In this document: one piece after another, positions 1-4,975 of the stretch
Numbering within the stretch: the stretch's first letter is position 1
How the letters are laid out: every line of letters starts with the position of its first letter
Source: Chloroflexota bacterium
GTDB taxonomy: Bacteria; Chloroflexota; Anaerolineae; Promineifilales; Promineifilaceae
Assembly: GCA_008501785.1 (NCBI GenBank)
Contig: QQUD01000990.1
Coordinates: 1-8,013 of the forward strand
Reading direction: 5' to 3'
DNA: 8,013 nt
Position numbers and translations under genes: made by a program
The notes under the pieces: model-generated
The model's database searches: none
Seen by the model: only the letters and a program-made list of their open reading frames with translations
Told to the model about the DNA's origin: nothing

Positions 1-1
1 G

Positions 2-754
2 GGGATGATTGCCTTGCTGTTATTTGTGTTTACCTATCAACTCGCGCAAGAAACGGCACGAGAAAACCGGGTGATTGAGGTTGTGGAAGAGCAGTTGGCA
101 ACGGTTGCCAATGCGGAGTTGGATGAACTGCCTGAGATTGTCTTTGAGATAGATGAGGAAGGGGCAACGGTGCTCAAGTTGGATGTGACGGCTCGATCTG
201 AGCAGCCTGTTTTTTATCAATATGTGGTGGATTTACAGGATGGCATCGGTACGACACTGCAAACCGAGGGGATTTTGGATAAGGTGGAATTAACGTTGCA
301 AGTAATTGATGTTACGGGATTAGACCCGAGCATTCCACCCACCGCCACCTCAACCCCAACTATGACGCTTACTTTCACTCCCGGACCGACACCCACGCCC
401 ACAAACACACCCACAAACACACCCACATCAACGAATACGCCGACGGTCACACCTTCACCGACTGCCACTGCCATACCGCCCACTGCAACAGATACGCCGA
501 CGGTGATTCCAACGCCTACATTGACACCGACGGCGACGCCAGTAACGGCCGTTACCAACTACCAATTCGGCACTAACCTCCGCACCGAACCCACCATCAC
601 CAGTGACATCCTGCTCGTCCTCCCCGACGCCACCACCGTCATCATCCTCGACGGACAAGAAACATCCGACGGCTTCACTTGGCAGCAAGTCGAAGTGGAT
701 GGGGTGGTCGGTTGGTTATCAGACAGCTTCCTACAACGCAGCGAAACGCCGTGA
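2..754 (+). CDS. Membrane-anchored protein with Thr/Pro-rich linker and C-terminal SH3b domain (5' partial)
   Basis: The frame is open to the left window edge, so the ATG at 5 is probably internal and the N-terminus is missing. Numbering from that ATG: residues 1-14 are hydrophobic and look like the end of a transmembrane helix. Residues 15-108 form an acidic, probably folded region. Residues 111-179 are an almost pure Thr/Pro/Ala/Ser linker. Residues about 184-245 match a bacterial SH3 (SH3b) domain, with an NLRTEP start, a hydrophobic VIIL strand and a closing GWLS-type strand. The helix, the acidic region and the 'LDPSIPPTAT' transition resemble C-terminal parts of Chloroflexota DUF389/TIGR00341-type membrane proteins; that is recalled similarity, not a search. 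The linker and SH3b domain are probably extracytoplasmic and may bind the cell envelope. It converges on the next gene with an 80-base gap and no obvious terminator. Confidence 0.72.
   Translation, partial: GMIALLLFVFTYQLAQETARENRVIEVVEEQLATVANAELDELPEIVFEIDEEGATVLKLDVTARSEQPVFYQYVVDLQDGIGTTLQTEGILDKVELTLQVIDVTGLDPSIPPTATSTPTMTLTFTPGPTPTPTNTPTNTPTSTNTPTVTPSPTATAIPPTATDTPTVIPTPTLTPTATPVTAVTNYQFGTNLRTEPTITSDILLVLPDATTVIILDGQETSDGFTWQQVEVDGVVGWLSDSFLQRSETP
335..541 (+). repeat. Thr/Pro-rich low-complexity coding repeat
   Basis: This stretch encodes the linker at residues 111-179. It contains near-tandem 12-base units (AACACACCCACA, around 402-428, coding Asn-Thr-Pro-Thr) and a reused CGCCGACGG block near 438 and 495. 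It is typical of an exposed, possibly O-glycosylated spacer between membrane anchor and SH3b domain. Expect length variation between strains. Confidence 0.75.
544..553. repeat. Iterated palindrome AACGGCCGTT, copy 1
   Basis: This is a perfect copy. Its flanks extend the palindrome to 14 bp (GTAACGGCCGTTAC, 542-555). It is read as Thr181-Ala-Val183, exactly at the joint between the Thr/Pro linker and the SH3b domain. Confidence 0.9.
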
Positions 755-834
755 TTTAATTCTATCGATTTTAGTGATTTTGCCTGAGGTTGTTTCTGTC
801 CGTGGGAAGATGGGTGGGAAACGACCATATTCCC

Positions 835-1794
835 TCACTTTAGCCACTTATCCATTTCACGCGCTAACGTCTGCGCAAACCCTCGGAATCGCCCCTCTTC
901 ATACCACCCCATGCGCAAATAATGTTTGATGTCGTCCCAAAACCAGTAAAAGTTAAACCGCATCCAAAATTGCTCGTCCACATCAACCGTGTTTAGGTAT
1001 CGTTCGAGTAGGCCGGAGTCAGAACGGCCGTTTTTCAAATGAAACAAATCAATCTCATAATGCGCCCATCCCGCATCAATCGGATCAATAATCCCCGTTA
1101 GTTGGAACGTTTCCGGGTCCACCATCATATTCCAAATATTGTAATCACTGTGAACCAGCGATGCGGGTCCGTTGATGTGGCCGAAAATAGCAGGCAGCGC
1201 TTCAAATGAACGATCAATGATTCGCATCACGTAATCAGAAACCACCGCTTTCTGCTTTTCCTGATGAATCTGTTTGTGATAAACGGTCAATTTTTGCGAA
1301 AGTGCATCAACCCAACGCGGCACAAAAGGACCACCTAACGGCCCAAAGCCTTCTGGATTGTGTACCGAATGCCAGGTCAGTAAATTTTCAATGGCTTTTT
1401 CCACAAATTGGGCTTGTGTTGATGCATCAGGAAAATCCACCTTTCCAGCATCTGCACCAGGGATTGTTTCCATCAGCAACATTTCGCACGGACAAGCGTC
1501 TGTGGCGAGCTGTACAGCATACACGATGGGAATTTGAATCAGCGCATGTTGTTTCAGCTTGGTTAGCTGCTGTGCTTCTTTTGCGGTGCGTCCGGCGTAT
1601 TTGTGGCATTTGATAATGACAGAATGGGGGGATTCGGCAAGCTCAGCCTGGTAGACATGGGCATAAAATCCCTGGCCGATTTTGGTTATGTGAGTAACGG
1701 CCGTTCTCATCACATCCTCGACAACCGGCACCACTGCCTGCCCACCTGCTAAAAACGCCAAATCAAAAGGCGGAACAAACTCATCCAAAGTCAT
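835..1794 (-). CDS. APH/fructosamine-kinase-like phosphotransferase
   Basis: This 319-residue protein has a kinase-like fold of the aminoglycoside phosphotransferase/fructosamine-kinase superfamily. The N-lobe shows a glycine loop (KIGQGFYAHVYQ, residues 38-49) and an ATP-anchoring Lys62 in VIIKCHK. The catalytic loop is H215-S-D217 with N222. The metal-binding Asp is D237 in GIIDPIDAGWAHYEIDL, whose 'DP...G..E.DL' pattern is typical of fructosamine-kinase-like members. A small metabolite or glycated amine is the likely substrate, in the cytoplasm; nothing points to antibiotic resistance. The start at 1794 is chosen because GGAGG lies four bases upstream; the alternative ATG at 1818 overlaps a TATAAT box and has no ribosome binding site. 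It is separated from the Tal-Pgi gene by 255 bases and is probably its own unit. It carries two copies of the AACGGCCGTT palindrome. Confidence 0.82.
   Translation of the reverse strand: MTLDEFVPPFDLAFLAGGQAVVPVVEDVMRTAVTHITKIGQGFYAHVYQAELAESPHSVIIKCHKYAGRTAKEAQQLTKLKQHALIQIPIVYAVQLATDACPCEMLLMETIPGADAGKVDFPDASTQAQFVEKAIENLLTWHSVHNPEGFGPLGGPFVPRWVDALSQKLTVYHKQIHQEKQKAVVSDYVMRIIDRSFEALPAIFGHINGPASLVHSDYNIWNMMVDPETFQLTGIIDPIDAGWAHYEIDLFHLKNGRSDSGLLERYLNTVDVDEQFWMRFNFYWFWDDIKHYLRMGWYEEGRFRGFAQTLAREMDKWLK
1023..1032. repeat. Iterated palindrome AACGGCCGTT, copy 2
   Basis: Perfect copy inside the phosphotransferase gene, read as Asn255-Gly-Arg257, shortly after the metal-binding DP motif. Confidence 0.9.
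1696..1705. repeat. Iterated palindrome AACGGCCGTT, copy 3
   Basis: Perfect copy read as Thr31-Ala-Val33, just before the glycine loop of the phosphotransferase. The preceding codon is AGA, supplying the first A. Confidence 0.9.
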
Positions 1795-1798
1795 AATG

Positions 1799-1803
1799 CC
1801 TCC
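1799..1803 (-). promoter_or_regulatory. Shine-Dalgarno GGAGG for the phosphotransferase
   Basis: On the minus strand GGAGG is followed by CATT and then ATG (1794). This decides the start over the upstream ATG at 1818. Confidence 0.75.
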
Positions 1804-1816
1804 ATTGCAAAGAGCC

Positions 1817-1822
1817 ATTATA
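1817..1822 (-). promoter_or_regulatory. Candidate -10 box TATAAT
   Basis: A perfect TATAAT on the minus strand lies 22 bases before the chosen ATG. No good -35 box is present at 16-18 bases; that position falls inside the 1838-1870 hairpin. It could serve as an extended or activator-dependent promoter. The evidence is the single hexamer only. Confidence 0.3.
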
Positions 1823-1837
1823 AGAGAAACGCCACAA

Positions 1838-1870
1838 ATTATCCCGAAACCTCTGAGGTTCCGGGATAAT
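1838..1870. repeat. Near-perfect 16-bp inverted repeat (hairpin)
   Basis: The arms 1838-1853 (ATTATCCCGAAACCTC) and 1855-1870 pair with one mismatch, which becomes a G-U wobble in minus-strand RNA. The centre is CCTC-T-GAGG, so the real loop is 3-5 bases. It lies between the phosphotransferase start and the Tal-Pgi stop. It may terminate read-through from upstream or act as an operator or REP-like element. No U-run follows directly, so a classical terminator is not shown. Confidence 0.6.
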
Positions 1871-1892
1871 CACAACCAGATTGAAAAATTTA

Positions 1893-1905
1893 GCCCTGAA
1901 AGGGC
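1893..1905. repeat. Small hairpin GCCCT-GAA-AGGGC
   Basis: A five-base stem with a GAA loop, followed by a G-rich stretch (CTGGGGGC, 1919-1926). Its shape is like that of short dispersed intergenic hairpin repeats of many bacteria. Family membership is not shown. Confidence 0.35.
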
Positions 1906-1928
1906 GTCCACTTCGTAGCTGGGGGCTT

Positions 1929-1982
1929 ATGAACCTGAAGAAAACAATATGGTAATTGCCTAGCGTGTGCTTTCAGGTTCAT
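1929..1982. repeat. 11-bp inverted repeat around a 32-base spacer
   Basis: ATGAACCTGAA (1929-1939) and TTCAGGTTCAT (1972-1982) are perfect reverse complements. With 1838-1870 and 1893-1905 it makes most of the 1795-2049 spacer structured. Possible roles are a small mobile or REP-like remnant, or an RNA 3' structure downstream of tal-pgi. No coding potential is seen here. Confidence 0.5.
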
Positions 1983-2023
1983 TAAGGCGGTTTAGCTTAT
2001 ACTCAATTCCCTTATTATTTTTT

Positions 2024-2049
2024 AAAACGCCATCAGCCCGCAGCGGACT
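2024..2049 (-). terminator. Weak candidate terminator after tal-pgi
   Basis: Directly after the TAA of tal-pgi, minus-strand RNA can form a six-pair stem (AGUCCG/CGGGCU with a CUG loop, including one G-U). A UUUU follows eight bases later. The gap and short U-run make it a weak candidate. Confidence 0.28.
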
Positions 2050-4296
2050 TTAATGAGCAACGGCTTTTGATTTAACGGTGAACGGATTGACGTTTAGCAG
2101 GTGAGCAGCAACGGCCGTTCCCATTTGCCACAAAAAGAACTGCCCACCCACATCGTACAAATCCTTCCAATGCAGCACAATTACCGGATGACCGGCGTCA
2201 GACATTGAACGAATAAATGCATCATGGGTAGCGTCTCCGGCAAGCCGCAACTGCACAAAGATTTGTTCATTGTGGTGATTGTCTGATGGGGGTTGCCCGA
2301 TTTGTGTTGGGAGACCAATGCTCTCTTCAATAAGTTGACCAACCCACTTGTCAAATCCTTTCAAGGCTGAAGAAGCAACGAGAACAAGCTGCTTCTTGCC
2401 ACTTTGAGCCAGGTTTCCAAGCGCAATACCAAGCTGTGCAGCCAGATTAGCCTGTATTTCACCTTTAAAACACGTTTCGCTGTTGCAAGACATACCCGAG
2501 GCTCGTGTGAGCAGCAAATCAATGTCGGTGCCAACCAGTGCGGCAGGTAGGAGTCCAAAGTAGGTGAGGGCGGCGTAACGGCCGTTTACACCCGGATCAT
2601 TCAAAAACACCTGACGAAAATCGTATGTTGCTGCCAACTCAACTATTTTGCTGTTGGGATCAGTGATTGCCACAAAATGCTTTCCTGCCGCTTCCGCACC
2701 CAACTCAGATGAAACCCAATTGTAAAAATGATTAAATGTGGTCATGGTTCCATCATTCAATTTGGATTTTGCAGCAACAACAAACAAGGTCCTTTCCGGT
2801 TTCGTTAAAAAAACATCTGCCGGACTTGGGGTTGTTCCTGCATTGAATTTAACCAGTTCCAGGTGATTATGTGGCATATAGGTTGGTTTACTCGGTTTCC
2901 CAAACGCTCGATGAAATAGAGTTGCCGCCTGGTTTCCTTCATTTTCAAAAATCAGGATCATATGCGTAAATCCATCGAGCAGCGCCTGTTCAACAAATCC
3001 GTTGATCTGTCCGACATTACTTTGCATGGTTTCGATGACATGCAGCCAGTTTAGCCGGCCTCGAATGGTTTCATCATCCTTTTGCCAAACGGTGTGATCG
3101 TGCGCCCAAATACGATACATCACGCGTTCTTTGCAAATATGATTCAATGATTCATTTACCTTACGTTGTAATTTTCCCAGCCGCCATTCAATGGGCTGCC
3201 AATTGATTTCAATTGCGTCTCGTTTGTTGATCACGCTTTGGATGGATGATTGGAAACGTTTGTCAGAGGCGACAAAATAGTCGGTTTGTAGCTTTTTGCC
3301 AACAGCTTTGCGATCAATCCCAAGTTCTACAAGCTTGCGCAAATGGGTTAACGATGCTTCATAATTGTGCACCAAAGTATGTGCGATCGTGCCATGATCT
3401 AGAAATGCATTTAAGGTGGTTTGTGAAAAGGTCATCACAGTGTCAGGCCCAATAAGCGCATCCACGTAATGCGTGTCGGACAGTGCAAAGTTATGTGGGT
3501 CTGTGCGGGTCCATTTGGGACGCAGCACGCGTGCGCCTTGATTGGCCAGCTTTTCCCAGCGTGGGCCAGCGAAGATGTTTCGGAAACGGCCGTATAACAC
3601 CTTCGCCATCGCAACCGCCGTCTTCCCTTTCAACTCAGGATATCCTTTTGCTTCCAACAAAGGATCAATGGCATGGTCAATACTGCTCAAAGAGAACGAA
3701 GCCACAGCTGTCGGCGCAATGCGCCAAACACTGTGTGTCCGAAAATAATATTCCAGCCCTGCAATGTACGCTTCTGCTACTTTTTCATAAATATCGATTG
3801 AAAAAATGTGGGTGGCATTGATACAAACACCATCCCCGATGAGCAGCTTTATGGCTTCAATACCGGTGGGTGTGGCAGGCACCTCAACCATCACATTACC
3901 ACGGTCCAGGCGTCTCGTGACGTGGCGCACCTCAGAAACTGTTTTCACCGGATCAATTGAAATAGATGGATCGAGTTCTAAACTGGCAAAGCCATCAAGC
4001 CCTTTGCTATCTTGGAAAATGGGATGCAGCAAATCGGCCGTTCGCTGCACATCATCAATCATCAAAATTTCATGGATTTGTCTAACAGGGGTGCCAGCAG
4101 TCATTTCGCGACGCACAGCATTATCGTAATCAGAGCAAGCGCTGAGGGTTTTTTCAAAGGCAGCGGCATTCGCAGTAATCCCTTGAATGCCATCCGCCAT
4201 CCGTTCTCGTAAGCCACCCGAGCGAATAAACGCTCGGCGCATATAATTCAGCCAGGTGGATTGCCTGACCTCATGGAGTTGATGTAAAGCGGTCAT
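2050..4296 (-). CDS. Degenerate transaldolase/glucose-6-phosphate isomerase fusion (Tal-Pgi)
   Basis: This 748-residue fusion has a transaldolase domain at about residues 1-360 and an SIS-fold phosphoglucose-isomerase domain at about 395-740. The family scaffold is clear (STWL, GFASLELDP, VPATPTGIEAI, NATHIFS; later FVAITDP, NGRYAALTYFGLLPAAL, a Leu-rich tail and NPF). Key catalytic features differ. The Schiff-base Lys before 'VPAT' is Glu138 (codon GAG). The Asp in the family 'WLD' is Asn17. The usual TSNP is TANA (41-44). In the Pgi half the usual GMGGSSLAP loop is FENEGNQAA (450-458), and SKSGTT is AKSKLNDGT (509-517). The alignment stays in register, so frameshifts do not explain this. 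Related fusions recalled from memory are longer (about 950 residues), so the C-terminus also seems short. Start 4296 is chosen for AGGAGG four bases upstream. Classical pentose-phosphate activity is doubtful; a structural, regulatory or altered-substrate role is inferred. Confidence 0.8.
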   Translation of the reverse strand: MTALHQLHEVRQSTWLNYMRRAFIRSGGLRERMADGIQGITANAAAFEKTLSACSDYDNAVRREMTAGTPVRQIHEILMIDDVQRTADLLHPIFQDSKGLDGFASLELDPSISIDPVKTVSEVRHVTRRLDRGNVMVEVPATPTGIEAIKLLIGDGVCINATHIFSIDIYEKVAEAYIAGLEYYFRTHSVWRIAPTAVASFSLSSIDHAIDPLLEAKGYPELKGKTAVAMAKVLYGRFRNIFAGPRWEKLANQGARVLRPKWTRTDPHNFALSDTHYVDALIGPDTVMTFSQTTLNAFLDHGTIAHTLVHNYEASLTHLRKLVELGIDRKAVGKKLQTDYFVASDKRFQSSIQSVINKRDAIEINWQPIEWRLGKLQRKVNESLNHICKERVMYRIWAHDHTVWQKDDETIRGRLNWLHVIETMQSNVGQINGFVEQALLDGFTHMILIFENEGNQAATLFHRAFGKPSKPTYMPHNHLELVKFNAGTTPSPADVFLTKPERTLFVVAAKSKLNDGTMTTFNHFYNWVSSELGAEAAGKHFVAITDPNSKIVELAATYDFRQVFLNDPGVNGRYAALTYFGLLPAALVGTDIDLLLTRASGMSCNSETCFKGEIQANLAAQLGIALGNLAQSGKKQLVLVASSALKGFDKWVGQLIEESIGLPTQIGQPPSDNHHNEQIFVQLRLAGDATHDAFIRSMSDAGHPVIVLHWKDLYDVGGQFFLWQMGTAVAAHLLNVNPFTVKSKAVAH
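2110..2119. repeat. Iterated palindrome AACGGCCGTT, copy 4
   Basis: Perfect copy read as Thr727-Ala-Val729 near the C-terminus of Tal-Pgi. Confidence 0.9.
2577..2586. repeat. Iterated palindrome AACGGCCGTT, copy 5
   Basis: Perfect copy read as Asn571-Gly-Arg573, at the position of the GGRYS-type sugar-phosphate motif of Pgi. Confidence 0.9.
3585..3594. repeat. Iterated palindrome, one-mismatch copy
   Basis: AACGGCCGTA on the plus strand keeps the ACGGCCGT core. It is read as Tyr235-Gly-Arg237 of Tal-Pgi. Confidence 0.6.
4033..4042. repeat. Iterated palindrome, one-mismatch copy
   Basis: ATCGGCCGTT on the plus strand, read as Thr86-Ala-Asp88 of Tal-Pgi. It is the same Thr-Ala frame as most perfect copies, with Val replaced by Asp. 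Confidence 0.55.
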
Positions 4297-4299
4297 GGT

Positions 4300-4371
4300 T
4301 CCTCCTGAATATCGTAGGACAAAACGCTGTTTTGTCCTTCCTGAAAATCGTAGGATAAAACGCTGTTTCGT
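4300..4371 (-). repeat. Tandem pair of 36-bp repeats carrying the tal-pgi ribosome binding site
   Basis: Two adjacent 36-base units (4300-4335 and 4336-4371) match at 31 of 36 positions. Each contains TCGTAGG, a small hairpin around ACGCTGT, and a CAGGAGG/CAGGAAGG end. In the proximal copy that end is the Shine-Dalgarno of tal-pgi (AGGAGG, 4301-4306). Because 36 is a multiple of three, the repeats stay open upstream of the ATG and could be mistaken for a 28-residue N-terminal extension. Confidence 0.75.
4316..4338. repeat. Perfect 10-bp hairpin in repeat unit
   Basis: AGGACAAAAC (4316-4325), loop GCT, GTTTTGTCCT (4329-4338). The equivalent stem in the distal unit (4352-4374) has decayed and pairs only in part. 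Confidence 0.7.
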
Positions 4372-4382
4372 CTCAATCAAAT

Positions 4383-4403
4383 GGTCAAGACAGCGTCTTG
4401 ACC
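4383..4403. repeat. Third, inverted copy of the hairpin repeat
   Basis: GGTCAAGAC (4383-4391), loop AGC, GTCTTGACC (4395-4403) is a perfect nine-base stem. Read on the minus strand it begins TCGTAGG and has the ACGCTGT centre, like the two units at 4300-4371 read on the plus strand. Stem bases differ in a compensated way (A-T to T-A, A-T to G-C), so pairing is conserved. It sits 19 bases after the small-subunit stop and may also mark its transcript end. Confidence 0.65.
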
Positions 4404-4422
4404 TACGAATGCAGTCGATTAT

Positions 4423-4920
4423 TTAATTGTGAGATCGAAACAAGCTCGATAAGGCCTCCTTTGTGTTTGTAACACATAAACCTTGATCCATTAACAACTT
4501 TTCCAATCCGGCCAGGATTGCCCCTGGCCGTGGTGGGCAGCCAGGAATATACATATCAACCGGAATCACACGATCCACAGGTCCATACGCATTATAACTA
4601 TCATAAAACACGCCACAAGAGAGCGCACAGGTTCCAACCGCTATCACATATTTAGGGCCATTCATTTGCTGATAAGTTTGTGCTAATTTTTTTGCCCGAT
4701 GATGGGTCACAAACCCTGTGCAGATCAATACCTTGGCCTCTGTTGACTCACGGTTGACTCTAAACCCGGTAAGGTGGCCTTCGTACCGGGGTGTTTCTAG
4801 CGTAACCACTTCAATCGCACAGCCAAAACAAGTGCCTCCACTGTGAAGAAGGGCGCATGCAGGTTGGTCTTCATTATTGTTTGAAAATTGTTTTCCACTT
4901 TGATTGATATCTTTGAACAT
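4423..4920 (-). CDS. NuoB/EchC-like [4Fe-4S] small subunit of a hydrogenase-like complex
   Basis: This 165-residue protein of the NuoB / [NiFe] hydrogenase small-subunit family lacks signal peptide and membrane segments. Four cysteines suit the proximal [4Fe-4S] cluster (N2 in complex I): C31-x-x-C34 in GGTCFGCAIEV, C98 in AVGTCALSCG, and C128 in YIPGCPPRP. The 'TGFVTHHRAKKL' and 'VDMYIPGCPPRPGAI' blocks are typical of the 20-kDa NuoB/EchC type. It lacks the extra C-terminal cluster domain of long hydrogenase small subunits. It lies 55 bases after the second large subunit, in the same direction, so the two probably form a complex. AGGAGG with a five-base spacer precedes the ATG and is partly inside a hairpin. 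An electron-transfer role is well supported by the cysteines; the electron donor and acceptor are unknown. Confidence 0.85.
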   Translation of the reverse strand: MFKDINQSGKQFSNNNEDQPACALLHSGGTCFGCAIEVVTLETPRYEGHLTGFRVNRESTEAKVLICTGFVTHHRAKKLAQTYQQMNGPKYVIAVGTCALSCGVFYDSYNAYGPVDRVIPVDMYIPGCPPRPGAILAGLEKLLMDQGLCVTNTKEALSSLFRSHN

Positions 4921-4927
4921 ATTTTCC

Positions 4928-4966
4928 TCCTTTGAAAATTAAACATCTTGTTTGATTTTCAAAGGG
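4928..4966 (-). promoter_or_regulatory. Hairpin overlapping the small-subunit ribosome binding site
   Basis: TTTGAAAAT (4931-4939) pairs perfectly with ATTTTCAAA (4955-4963). The inner AAAC/GTTT (4941-4944 with 4950-4953) continues the stem after one mismatch, and two outer C-G pairs extend it. The AGGAGG Shine-Dalgarno occupies 4926-4931, so three of its six bases lie in the stem. This could tune small-subunit translation relative to the large subunit. A second AGGAGG (4967-4972 side) follows the large-subunit stop and has no start codon. Confidence 0.55.
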
Positions 4967-4975
4967 CCTCCTCTA

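Noticed and set aside
217..558. Minus-strand open frame of 113 codons rich in Gly and Val
   Set aside because: It is the mirror of the Thr/Pro linker codons (ACA/CCC read backwards); low complexity, no ribosome binding site, no family resemblance.
1795..1818. Longer phosphotransferase start at 1818
   Set aside because: No Shine-Dalgarno, overlaps TATAAT, and GGAGG sits properly before 1794.
1990..2020. Promoter in the A/T-rich stretch downstream of tal-pgi (TATAAG with TTAAAA)
   Set aside because: Weak match, wrong spacing (18) and no gene starts close to it; the phosphotransferase start is about 200 bases away.
3483..3821. Plus-strand open frame of 112 codons within tal-pgi
   Set aside because: Antisense to a clear conserved gene, with no recognisable domain and no start signal. 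Other short frames opposite the hydrogenase and protease genes were rejected likewise.
4297..4380. 28-residue N-terminal extension of Tal-Pgi starting at 4380
   Set aside because: It consists of two 12-residue repeats made by the 36-bp DNA repeat, and the AGGAGG site directly precedes the ATG at 4296.
4383..4403. Hairpin as a Rho-independent terminator of the small-subunit gene
   Set aside because: No U-run follows, and its similarity to the two upstream-of-tal-pgi units fits a dispersed repeat better. A double role is not excluded.
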